A stretch of 12,115 nt of DNA from Methyloligella sp. (GTDB lineage: Bacteria > Pseudomonadota > Alphaproteobacteria > Rhizobiales > JALUTE01). Both the position numbers and the translations under genes were made by a program. The stretch spans positions 1-12,115 of the forward strand of contig JALUTE010000266.1 of NCBI GenBank assembly GCA_027058255.1, in the 5' to 3' direction. The notes under the pieces were generated by a model that did no database searches, was not told the origin of the DNA, and was given only the letters and a program-made list of their open reading frames with translations. Shown here one piece after another: positions 1 through 6,161 of this stretch. The number at the start of each line of letters is the position of its first letter. The first letter of the stretch is position 1.

Positions 1-489
1 CTTCAGCATCATGTCGCCGATCTCGTTGATCGCCTGATCCCACGAGATCCGCTTCCATTTCCCGCCCTCGAGCTTGGTCGGATATTTCAGCCGCCGCTCG
101 CCATGGGCGTGCTCGCGCACCGAGGCGCCCTTGGCGCAATGGGCCCCCAGGTTGAAGGGGCTGTCGAAGCCCGGCTCCTGGCCGATCCAGACGCCGTTCT
201 GGACCTCGGCGAGGACCGTGCAGCCGACCGAGCAATGGGTGCAAACCGATTTCTTGATCTTGACCGGGCCGGGGGCCGGGGCCGCCTTCGCCTTCCTCAC
301 ACGCCCGCCGGAAAAGGCCGCAGCCGCCGCCAGGCCGCCAATGGCCATGCCGGAGCCACGCAGAAATGTCCGTCGGTCGATCGCGCCGCCGGCGAGACCG
401 TTCGATGCACCACCTTGGGCGGATGCCATATGGGGCGCAGAAGCCAAACGGGGGCCATTCGCTACCCCGTTCATCTTCTTCCTGAGCAT
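1..489 (-). CDS. fdnG: Formate dehydrogenase (FDH-N type) alpha subunit, N-terminal part, cut by window edge
   Basis: The catalytic subunit oxidises formate to CO2 at a bis-MGD molybdenum or tungsten site, and the Tat signal implies periplasmic export after folding. Only the first 163 residues are visible; the family is usually about 950-1000 long. Seen: a long n-region, a twin-arginine motif DRRTFLRG (arginines 39-40), an alanine/glycine-rich hydrophobic stretch (about 48-60), then the 4Fe-4S cluster motif CTHCSVGC with cysteines 83, 86, 90 and 118, the last in AHCAKGA. The start is set by AGGAGGAA at 493-500 on the minus strand, a few bases before the ATG; inner Met6 and Met21 are less well placed. 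The active-site Sec/Cys lies beyond the edge and cannot be read. It is third in an operon after the TorD-like and small Tat genes. The family call is strong; the choice of fdnG over the names fdoG/fdhA is convention. Confidence 0.9.
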   Translation of the reverse strand, partial: MLRKKMNGVANGPRLASAPHMASAQGGASNGLAGGAIDRRTFLRGSGMAIGGLAAAAAFSGGRVRKAKAAPAPGPVKIKKSVCTHCSVGCTVLAEVQNGVWIGQEPGFDSPFNLGAHCAKGASVREHAHGERRLKYPTKLEGGKWKRISWDQAINEIGDMMLK

Positions 490-559
490 CGCTTCCTCCT
501 TGCGTCTGTCCGCTTCACCCGCAGGGGCCGTGCCGAGGCCCGCCTCGAGGGCGAAGCTT

Positions 560-578
560 CACCCGGACGCGCCGGGTG
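560..578 (-). other. Intercistronic hairpin after the small Tat gene
   Basis: A perfect 7-bp GC-rich stem (CACCCGG / CCGGGTG) with a 5-nt loop starts 9 nt after the TGA of the small Tat gene, in the 98-bp gap before the formate dehydrogenase alpha gene. No T-run follows on the minus strand, so a full terminator is unlikely. A partial attenuator or an mRNA 3'-end stabiliser would fit. A matching hairpin sits at the same distance after the TorD-like gene. Confidence 0.45.
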
Positions 579-587
579 TGTCCGTGA

Positions 588-782
588 TCAGAACCTCGCC
601 ATGCGGTAGAAGGTCCTGACGTGATCGGTCTCGCGGTAGAGCCGGTCGCTCTCCCGCGCCTCGTCCGCGTCCGCCGTCGCCGCGCCTGTCACGAGCGCCG
701 CGCTCGCCGTAACGGCACCGATGCCAGCGAGCTTCAAGAAGCTGCGCCGGTCGGCGAGATCCTTGTCCTGGTTTCGCTTCAT
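588..782 (-). CDS. Formate dehydrogenase region TAT-target small protein
   Basis: This 64-residue protein matches the small family found beside formate dehydrogenase genes (TIGR02811, 'formate dehydrogenase region TAT target'), whose function is not established. Seen: basic N-terminus, twin-arginine motif DRRSFLKLAG (arginines 12-13), a hydrophobic alanine-rich h-region (about 19-36), and a short acidic then aromatic tail ending YRETDHVRTFYRMARF, which is the conserved end of the family. After signal removal only about 25 residues would remain, too few for an enzyme. A strong AAGGAGG (791-797 on the minus strand) lies 8 nt before the ATG. It sits between the TorD-like gene and the alpha subunit, so it is probably co-transcribed. 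A role as a Tat or assembly helper or as a small accessory peptide is inference. Confidence 0.9.
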   Translation of the reverse strand: MKRNQDKDLADRRSFLKLAGIGAVTASAALVTGAATADADEARESDRLYRETDHVRTFYRMARF

Positions 783-893
783 GCGGTTTTCCTCCTTCTT
801 TCTTGCCTGGTTCCTTGCTTGGCTCCGCGTCTTGCCGGTCCGAATGATGCGAGGGGCCGGCTGACGCGGCCTTCTCCTGCCGTTGCGCCGCCG

Positions 894-914
894 GGTGCGG
901 GCGTGTGCCGCACC
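894..914 (-). other. Intercistronic hairpin after the TorD-like gene
   Basis: A perfect 7-bp stem (GGTGCGG / CCGCACC) with a 7-nt loop begins 9 nt after the TGA of the TorD-like gene, within the 141-bp gap before the small Tat gene. There is no T-run after it. The rest of the gap on the minus strand is purine-rich and leads to a strong ribosome site for the small Tat gene. Confidence 0.45.
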
Positions 915-923
915 GCGCGGCGC

Positions 924-1601
924 TCACACATTCTCGCGTTCGTGTTCCGCCTTGCCGCCCGGGCGGCTGGCCGGCACCATCTCGAAGGCCGCGGCCTCGA
1001 TCTCGAGAAACAGCCGGCCGATGGTCCCGAGTGCGCCGTAAAGAACGGATGCGTTCGCCGCCTCCAGGTCCTTGAAGAAGTGGGGTGCCCAGGCGTTCAG
1101 ATGGTCGGCGAAAAACCGTCTCTGCTCCTCCAGCCCCAGGGGGGAGCCGAATTCGCCCTCGATCAGCCCCGCCATCGTCTCGCAGATGGCGGCGATGTGA
1201 TCCTCGGGATCCTTGTTGTCAGGATTGCGGGCCACTCCGAGACGCGCCATGTCCTGGCGCAGCCTGGCGAGGGGCTTCTCGTTCAGGAAGCCCGTCAGAT
1301 AGTAGGAGGCATAGGGCAACAGCTCGCCGCGGCCGATGCCGATGAAGAGCTCGTGATACTCGTCGGCCGCCGCCTCGGGCGCGGTGCGGGCAGCAAGATG
1401 CGCGAAGGTGGCAACAGCCCGGCCGAGGGGGGTGTCATCCCCCTCAAGGCTCGCGCCCGCGCTCAGGGCCGCCGCATCGGGCGGGCTCGAGAGATAGCGG
1501 GCGAGCACGCGGTAGAGGCCGGCGCGGAGCCGGTCCTCCGGTGCGACATCCTCCCCGGCGAGGCGATCGACAGGCTGTCTGACGGCCTCTTCATCGGGCA
1601 T
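924..1601 (-). CDS. TorD/DmsD-family molybdoenzyme maturation chaperone
   Basis: This is a 225-residue all-helical cytoplasmic chaperone of the TorD family. Such proteins bind the Tat signal or the apo-form of a molybdoenzyme, keep it open for cofactor insertion and hold back export until folding is done. Seen: the family core YHELFIGIGRGELLPYASYY (residues 82-101) followed by a leucine/proline segment, and the signature DPEDH (131-135), the family's E/D-x-P-x-D-H-type motif. The length is typical (about 200-230). The start has GGGAGG at 1611-1616 on the minus strand, 9 nt before the ATG. As the first gene of the formate dehydrogenase operon its client is most likely the downstream alpha subunit; that is inference from context. 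An acidic N-terminal 20 residues and a charged C-terminus (from about 210) look variable. Confidence 0.88.
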   Translation of the reverse strand: MPDEEAVRQPVDRLAGEDVAPEDRLRAGLYRVLARYLSSPPDAAALSAGASLEGDDTPLGRAVATFAHLAARTAPEAAADEYHELFIGIGRGELLPYASYYLTGFLNEKPLARLRQDMARLGVARNPDNKDPEDHIAAICETMAGLIEGEFGSPLGLEEQRRFFADHLNAWAPHFFKDLEAANASVLYGALGTIGRLFLEIEAAAFEMVPASRPGGKAEHERENV

Positions 1602-1937
1602 GCCTGCACTCCTCCCTGATGCGATCGGTTCTTGTCCTTGGAGGTCAGTTTGCGCCTCGGACGGGTGCTTGCCAATCGTTCAAAAGGCAAAGGGACTGAA
1701 ACAGACCATTGATCCGCAAGCAAGAATTCATGAGCGTGAATATTCTGATGTTTTGATGATCGCCCTTGCATGGGCATGAGGGGTCGCGGAGCGGCGGCGA
1801 GCGCATGCGGGCGCGCCGTGTCGCCATGTGTCGCAAGGGGCTCGCGGGCCTTGACCCTCGGCGCGCGCCGCTTCACCATCATCGGGCCTGTTCTTTCGTC
1901 TTTCGGATGCGCAGCGCGCTCGAGCGGAGTCGCCACG
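1602..1937. promoter_or_regulatory. Divergent control region between the formate dehydrogenase operon and moaA
   Basis: This 336-bp gap separates divergently read genes, so it must hold the promoters of both, unless transcription enters from outside. The stretch of about 1670-1760 is clearly richer in A/T than its surroundings. It contains an imperfect inverted repeat, GAATTCA (1724-1730) and TGAATATTC (1737-1745), around a 6-nt centre, which could be an operator. I see no full FNR/FixK box and no convincing sigma-54 site. An upstream in-frame ATG for moaA at 1770 lies here but is not supported as the start. Confidence 0.45.
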
Positions 1938-3014
1938 ATGAGTGATCAGTCGACGAATGGAGGGAACGGTTTGGAACGCCCCGTGGCGCAGACGGACGGG
2001 GCGGGCGGAGGGGACGCCCCGGCGCTGGTGGACCCCTTCGGGCGGCGCATCACCTATCTCAGAGTGTCCGTCACGGACCGGTGCGACTTCCGCTGCGTCT
2101 ACTGCATGTCGGAGCACATGACGTTCCTGCCGCGCCGGGACCTTCTCACGCTGGAGGAGCTCGACCGGCTTTGCAGCGTGTTCGTGGCGCGCGGCGTGCG
2201 CAAGCTGCGCATCACGGGTGGCGAGCCGCTGGTGCGGCGCAATGTGATGTGGCTGTTCCGGGCGCTTGCCCGGCATCTGGAAAGCGGCGCACTCGACGAG
2301 CTCACCGTCACCACCAATGGCAGCCAATTGCCGAAATATGCGGACGAGCTTGCGGCGCTCGGCGTCAAGCGGATCAATGTCTCGCTCGACACGCTCGATG
2401 AGGAGACATTCCGCGCCATCACGCGCTGGGGCCGGCTGAGCCAGGTGATGGCGGGGCTGGATGCGGCCGAGAAGGCCGGGCTCGCGATCAAGATCAACAT
2501 GGTCGCCCTCAAGGGCGTCAATGAGCACGAGATCGAGGACATGCTGCGCTTCGCGCATGGCCGTGGCATGGATCTCACCCTCATCGAGACCATGCCCATG
2601 GGCGAGATCGATGGCGACCGGCGGGACCAGTATCTGCCGCTCTCCACCGTGCGCTCGCGGCTCGCGGAGCGCTGGACGCTCACGGACATCCCCTACAAGA
2701 CCGGCGGGCCGGCCCGTTATGTGGAGGTCGAGGAGACGGGCGGGCGGCTCGGCTTCATCACGCCGCTCAGCCACAATTTCTGCGAGAGCTGCAACCGGGT
2801 GCGGCTCACCTGCACGGGCCAGCTCTATATGTGCCTCGGCCAGGAGGGACGCGCCGATCTGCGCGCGCCGCTCAGGGCGAGCGAGAGCGACGGGCTGCTG
2901 GAGGCTGCCATCGAGGAGGCGATCGCACGCAAGCCCAAGGGCCACGATTTCGTCATCGACCGCGTCGCCCGCGCACCGGCGGTGCCGCGGCACATGTCGG
3001 TGACCGGCGGGTAA
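1938..3014 (+). CDS. moaA: GTP 3',8-cyclase MoaA (molybdenum cofactor biosynthesis)
   Basis: This radical SAM enzyme carries out the first step of molybdopterin synthesis, turning GTP into 3',8-cyclo-7,8-dihydro-GTP, which MoaC then converts to cyclic pyranopterin monophosphate. Seen in 358 residues: the radical SAM cluster CDFRCVYC (Cys49, 53, 56), the SAM-binding RITGGEPLVR stretch, the second 4Fe-4S site with Cys282, Cys285 and Cys299 (CESCNRVRLTC and onward), and the double-glycine C-terminus ending MSVTGG that is needed for activity. The start was chosen at 1938 because GGAG (1926-1929) lies 8 nt before it; the frame stays open upstream, but without family-like sequence. The first 30 residues are glycine-rich and not part of the usual fold. 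It is read divergently from the formate dehydrogenase genes, a molybdoenzyme that needs its product, and leads directly into mobB. Confidence 0.97.
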   Translation: MSDQSTNGGNGLERPVAQTDGAGGGDAPALVDPFGRRITYLRVSVTDRCDFRCVYCMSEHMTFLPRRDLLTLEELDRLCSVFVARGVRKLRITGGEPLVRRNVMWLFRALARHLESGALDELTVTTNGSQLPKYADELAALGVKRINVSLDTLDEETFRAITRWGRLSQVMAGLDAAEKAGLAIKINMVALKGVNEHEIEDMLRFAHGRGMDLTLIETMPMGEIDGDRRDQYLPLSTVRSRLAERWTLTDIPYKTGGPARYVEVEETGGRLGFITPLSHNFCESCNRVRLTCTGQLYMCLGQEGRADLRAPLRASESDGLLEAAIEEAIARKPKGHDFVIDRVARAPAVPRHMSVTGG

Positions 3015-3024
3015 GGGCGCAACG

Positions 3025-3588
3025 ATGAGCCAGACAGGCGCGCGGACCGCCGGCCGGCCGCCCGTGTTCGGCATCACGGGCTGGAAGAACTCGGGCAAGA
3101 CCACGCTCACCGCGGCGCTGGTGAGCGAGTTCTCGCGCCGCGGGCTCACCGTCTCCACCATCAAGCATGCGCACCGGACCTTCGAGATCGATCACGAGGG
3201 CCGGGACAGTTGGCGCCATCGCGAGGCCGGAGCGCGGGAGGTGGCGATCGTCTCGCCGCATCGCTGGGCGCTCATGCACGAGCTTGCCGATGGCGCGCCC
3301 ATGCCGGAGCTCGAGGACATCATGGGGATGATGGCGCCGGTCGATCTCATCCTGATCGAGGGCTACAAGAGCGAGCCCTATCCGAAGATCGAGGCGCGGC
3401 GGCAGGCGGCGCGCAGCCGTGAGCCCATCGCGGCCCGGGACGAGACCGTGGTCGCCATCGCTGCCGATCACGCCGTGCCGGATGCCAGCCTGCCGGTGTT
3501 CGATATCGACGACGTCTCGGCCATCGCCGATTTCATCGCCGGGCATCTGGCGCTGGATGCCGCCCGGCCCGTCAGCGTCCATCGGTGA
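3025..3588 (+). CDS. mobB: Molybdopterin-guanine dinucleotide biosynthesis adaptor MobB
   Basis: MobB is a GTP-binding P-loop protein that helps MobA and the downstream steps that attach GMP to molybdopterin, giving the bis-MGD form used by formate dehydrogenases. Seen in 187 residues: the Walker A loop GWKNSGKTT (19-27), the STIKHAHRTFEID strand-loop, the family signature DSWRHREAGA, and the DLILIEGYK segment. Length is normal (about 165-190). It starts 10 nt after the moaA stop, with the ribosome site AAGGG (3013-3017) overlapping that stop, so the two are very likely co-transcribed and translationally coupled. mobA, often found near these genes, is not in the window. The last 121 bases overlap an opposite-strand reading frame. 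Confidence 0.95.
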   Translation: MSQTGARTAGRPPVFGITGWKNSGKTTLTAALVSEFSRRGLTVSTIKHAHRTFEIDHEGRDSWRHREAGAREVAIVSPHRWALMHELADGAPMPELEDIMGMMAPVDLILIEGYKSEPYPKIEARRQAARSREPIAARDETVVAIAADHAVPDASLPVFDIDDVSAIADFIAGHLALDAARPVSVHR

Positions 3589-3863
3589 CCGGTCGAGCGG
3601 ATCGCCGCGGCCCGGCCGCGGGTACCGGCCGGGAGATCGCTCTCGACCGGCAAGCCGTCCTCGCTCGCCTCGTCGTTCTCGCCGGCCTCGTCTTCTGCAT
3701 ATGAGGGTATCTGCGATCCGGGCGGATGCGCCGTGGTGAGGCCCACGGGCCGGTCGAGGCCATGGGAGGTGGAGCCGGCAAGCCGCGTGACACCCACGGC
3801 CACCGCAATCATCACGGCGGCATAGAGCGCCAGAATGGCCGAGAGGAGAATGATCGTGCGCAC
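3468..3863 (-). CDS. Hypothetical small single-pass membrane protein
   Basis: No family is recognised. The frame codes for 131 residues starting at a GTG. Support for it being real: a perfect AGGAGG (3871-3876 on the minus strand) 7 nt before the GTG, and an N-terminal hydrophobic segment (about residues 3-27, MRTIILLSAILALYAAV and onward) that looks like a membrane anchor or uncleaved signal. It is followed by a low-complexity acidic and Pro/Gly-rich tail (for example YAEDEAGENDEASED). The last 40 codons run antisense to the end of mobB and may only be an open shadow. The true protein may therefore be shorter, for example if a frameshift is present, or the overlap may be genuine. It is read convergently with mobB. 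An inverted repeat at 3589-3650 lies inside it. Confidence 0.5.
   Translation of the reverse strand: MRTIILLSAILALYAAVMIAVAVGVTRLAGSTSHGLDRPVGLTTAHPPGSQIPSYAEDEAGENDEASEDGLPVESDLPAGTRGRAAAIRSTGHRWTLTGRAASSARCPAMKSAMAETSSISNTGRLASGTA
3589..3650 (+). terminator. Possible mobB terminator (nested inverted repeats)
   Basis: Directly after the mobB stop, CCGGTCGAG (3589-3597) pairs perfectly with CTCGACCGG (3642-3650), a 9-bp stem. Its loop holds a second 6-bp stem, CCGCGG at 3605-3610 and 3616-3621. There is no T-run, so Rho-independent termination is uncertain. The region is also inside the opposite-strand small membrane-protein gene, so the symmetry may partly reflect GC-rich coding sequence. 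Confidence 0.25.
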
Positions 3864-4120
3864 CTTGGCGCCTCCTGTCGCCCCCGACCCGAGCCGAAAT
3901 TCCTCCTTGCGATCCTAGCGCAATGGCCATCGCGGCCCCCTTCACAGCGCGTCACAGTGGCGTGACGGCGCCCGCTCGCCCGGCGGCGTGCAAGGGCCGA
4001 GCACCGGTGCCGCCGGGGTGCTTCAACCACTTTCCCGATTGACAGGGCACGGACGTCTCGGACCAACTAGGCGCCTTGCATGCATAGCCGAGACCCAGCA
4101 TTGCGGAGGCACCGAGCGCC
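3864..4120. promoter_or_regulatory. Promoter/leader region between the small membrane-protein gene and metY
   Basis: This gap lies between divergent genes. A perfect -35-like TTGACA sits at 4039-4044, but no good -10 follows at 17-18 nt. The stretch just upstream of metY can form a stem from GTCTCGG (4055-4061) and CCGAGAC (4088-4094), enclosing 26 nt that contain the palindromes GGCGCC and TGCATGCA. The metY ribosome site GGAGG is at 4105-4109. It does not match what I know of the SAM-II consensus (no A-rich GCTAAA segment). Confidence 0.3.
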
Positions 4121-5473
4121 ATGAGCGACGAGAAGACAGAGACCGGCGAGGCGGGAGGCAGGGCCGAGGTTGATCAGGCGAGCGAACGCGCACCCGGCTT
4201 TGCCACCCTCGCCATCCATGCCGGCGCGCAGCCCGATCCCGCGACCGGCGCGCGGGCAACCCCCATCTATCAGACCACCTCCTATGTGTTCGACGATGCG
4301 GACCACGCGGCGGCGCTGTTCAACCTGGAGATCTTCGGGAATATCTACACCCGGATCATGAACCCCACCCAGGCGGTGCTGGAGGAGCGCATGGCGGCGC
4401 TGGAGGAGGGCACGGCGGGGCTTGCCGTCGCCTCGGGCCACGCGGCGCAGACCATCGTCTTCCACACGCTCATGGAGCCGGGCGATGCGTTCATCGCCGC
4501 GCGCCAGCTCTATGGCGGCTCCATCAACCAGTTCTCGCATTCCTTCAAGAAATGCGGCTGGCAGGTGGTCTGGGCGGATGCGACCGAGCCGGAGAGCTTT
4601 AGCGCGGCCCTCGAGGAGGCCGGCGCCGACAAGGTGAAAGCCATCTTCATCGAGAGCATCGCCAATCCCGGCGGCATCGTCGTGGACATTCCCGCCATTG
4701 CCGAGATCGCACGCCGGGCGGGCGTGCCGCTCATCGTCGACAATACGCTGGCGACGCCCTATCTGTGCCAGCCCAAGGCGCTCGGCGCGGATATCATCGT
4801 GCACTCGCTCACCAAGTTCCTCGGCGGGCATGGCACGTCGATCGGCGGGGTGATCGTCGATTGCGGCACGTTCGACTGGTTGGGGTCGGGGAAATATCCC
4901 ACGCTCTCGGAGCCCTCGGAGAGCTATCACGGCCTGCGCATGGCGGAGACCTTCGGCGATTTCGCCTTCGCCATCGCGGCGCGGGTGCTCACGCTGCGCG
5001 ATCTCGGGCCGGCGATCTCCCCCTTCAACGCCTTCCTCATCCTCATGGGGCTGGAGACGCTGCCGCTTCGCATGCAGCGGCATGTGGACAATGCGCTTGC
5101 GGTCGCGCGCTGGCTCGAGGGCCATCCCAAGGTGGCGTGGGTGAACTATGCGGGCCTCGAATCGAGCCCCTATTACGCGCTCCACAAGAAGGTGTGCCCC
5201 AGGGGGGCGGGAGCGGTGTTCACCTTCGGGCTGCATGGCGGCTATGACGCCGGCGTCGGGCTGGTCGCCGAGGTGCAGCTCTTCTCGCACCTCGCCAATA
5301 TCGGCGACACGCGCTCGCTCATCATCCACCCGGCCTCCACCACACATCGCCAGCTCTCGGACGAGGCGCGGATCAAGGCCGGGGCGGGGCCGGACGTGGT
5401 GCGGCTCTCGGTGGGCCTCGAGGACGTCGCGGACATCATCGCCGATCTCGACCAGGCGCTCGCCAAGGTGTGA
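4121..5473 (+). CDS. metY: O-acetylhomoserine aminocarboxypropyltransferase (O-acetylhomoserine sulfhydrylase)
   Basis: This PLP enzyme makes homocysteine directly from O-acetylhomoserine and sulfide, the sulfur-entry step of methionine synthesis. Seen in 450 residues: ATPIYQTTSYVF, NIYTRIMNPTQAVLEERMAA (phosphate-binding tyrosine and arginine region), ASGHAAQ, the aspartate that contacts the pyridine nitrogen in LIVDNTLATPYL, and the PLP lysine 232 in HSLTKFLGGHGT. The C-terminal domain has SLIIHPASTTHRQLS and ends in LSVGLEDVADIIADLDQAL, both standard for the Cys/Met metabolism PLP family. The long form (about 430 residues), with insertions such as SEPSESYHGL, favours MetY over the shorter MetZ. 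The first 24 residues are an acidic extension. The ATG has GGAGG 11 nt upstream. The downstream hairpin at 5491-5505 suggests a one-gene unit. Confidence 0.93.
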   Translation: MSDEKTETGEAGGRAEVDQASERAPGFATLAIHAGAQPDPATGARATPIYQTTSYVFDDADHAAALFNLEIFGNIYTRIMNPTQAVLEERMAALEEGTAGLAVASGHAAQTIVFHTLMEPGDAFIAARQLYGGSINQFSHSFKKCGWQVVWADATEPESFSAALEEAGADKVKAIFIESIANPGGIVVDIPAIAEIARRAGVPLIVDNTLATPYLCQPKALGADIIVHSLTKFLGGHGTSIGGVIVDCGTFDWLGSGKYPTLSEPSESYHGLRMAETFGDFAFAIAARVLTLRDLGPAISPFNAFLILMGLETLPLRMQRHVDNALAVARWLEGHPKVAWVNYAGLESSPYYALHKKVCPRGAGAVFTFGLHGGYDAGVGLVAEVQLFSHLANIGDTRSLIIHPASTTHRQLSDEARIKAGAGPDVVRLSVGLEDVADIIADLDQALAKV

Positions 5474-5490
5474 GGGGACGGTGCGAAGAC

Positions 5491-5507
5491 GGGCGCGGCG
5501 CGCCCTT
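5491..5507 (+). terminator. Weak candidate terminator after metY
   Basis: GGGCGC (5491-5496) pairs with GCGCCC (5500-5505) across a 3-nt loop, followed by only two T residues. It lies 17 nt after the metY stop, in the 112-bp gap before the Uma2-family gene. A short second palindrome, AGCGC-CAT-GCGCT, follows at 5519-5531. Confidence 0.3.
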
Positions 5508-5585
5508 GCCATAGGTTAAGCGCCATGCGCTGTTGCCCAGCCGTGGATCGTTGCTGCGGACGGGTGGGATGCCTATCATGCGGCC

Positions 5586-6161
5586 ATGGCAACGCTTGCA
5601 AGACAGGATGACCGGCCCCTCGAGCCCATGACGGTCGATGCCTTTCTCGCCTGGGCGGAAACGCGGGAGGGGCGTTTCGAGCTTCTAAGAGGCCGCGTGG
5701 TGGCCATGGCGCCCGAGCGGGCACGCCATGTCCGGGTCAAGCTCAACATCGCGATTGCGCTCAGGAGCGCCATCGAGAGGGCCGGGCTCGATTGCGAGGC
5801 CTTCGGAGACGGGATGACCGTGCGCATCGACGAGGGCACCGCTTTCGAGCCGGATGCGCTCGTGCAGTGCGGTGCGCGGGTCGGCGGCGATGCCGTCGAA
5901 GTGTCGAAACCCCTGATCGTGGTCGAGGTGATCTCGCCGGCAAGCGGCGGCATCGACACGGGCGTGAAACTCGCTGCCTATTTCCGCATCGACGATCTGG
6001 CCCATTATCTCGTTCTCGACCCGGTGTCCCGGGTGGCCATTCGGCACAGCCGTGGCCCGCATGGGACGATCACGTCGCATATTCACCGTGAGGGGGACAT
6101 TCCTCTGGAGCCGCCCGGTATCACCCTCGCGCTGGCGGAGCTGTTCGTGGATGCGGACTAG
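5586..6161 (+). CDS. Uma2 family (DUF820) putative PD-(D/E)xK endonuclease
   Basis: These 191 residues match the Uma2/DUF820 family, which has the restriction-endonuclease fold; its biological role is mostly unknown. Seen: the N-terminal MTVDAFLAWAETREGRFELLRG, where the family has its ExxxxYELixG region; the catalytic-type FEPDALV (Asp90); VVEVISPAS (Glu114); and Lys128 in GVKLAAYFRI. Together these give an intact D-ExV-K core, so the active site looks complete. Length is typical (about 180-200). The ATG has no clear ribosome site, and the start could differ by a few codons. It is a single gene in front of, and convergent with, hisA. The stop codons overlap within the 4-base palindrome CTAG at 6158-6161. 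The family is scattered across bacteria, which fits gain by transfer, though codon use looks like that of its neighbours. Confidence 0.88.
   Translation: MATLARQDDRPLEPMTVDAFLAWAETREGRFELLRGRVVAMAPERARHVRVKLNIAIALRSAIERAGLDCEAFGDGMTVRIDEGTAFEPDALVQCGARVGGDAVEVSKPLIVVEVISPASGGIDTGVKLAAYFRIDDLAHYLVLDPVSRVAIRHSRGPHGTITSHIHREGDIPLEPPGITLALAELFVDAD

Noticed and set aside
559..927. A 122-codon minus-strand frame covering the small Tat gene
   Set aside because: It overlaps the well-supported Tat-target gene in another frame and its residues look like low-complexity shadow sequence.
1705..1765. FNR/FixK box between the formate dehydrogenase operon and moaA
   Set aside because: TTGAT half-sites occur at about 1709 and 1753, but neither has the matching ATCAA half at the right distance.
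1770..1937. A 56-residue upstream extension of MoaA from an ATG at 1770
   Set aside because: The extension lacks family similarity and crosses the divergent control region; GGAG is correctly placed before 1938.
4055..4120. SAM-II riboswitch in front of metY
   Set aside because: The A-rich loop and the GCTAAA-like strand expected of SAM-II are absent; only a plain stem is seen.
4067..5512. A 481-codon minus-strand open frame opposite metY
   Set aside because: It covers metY almost exactly and shows no domain. It is a shadow of a high-GC gene.
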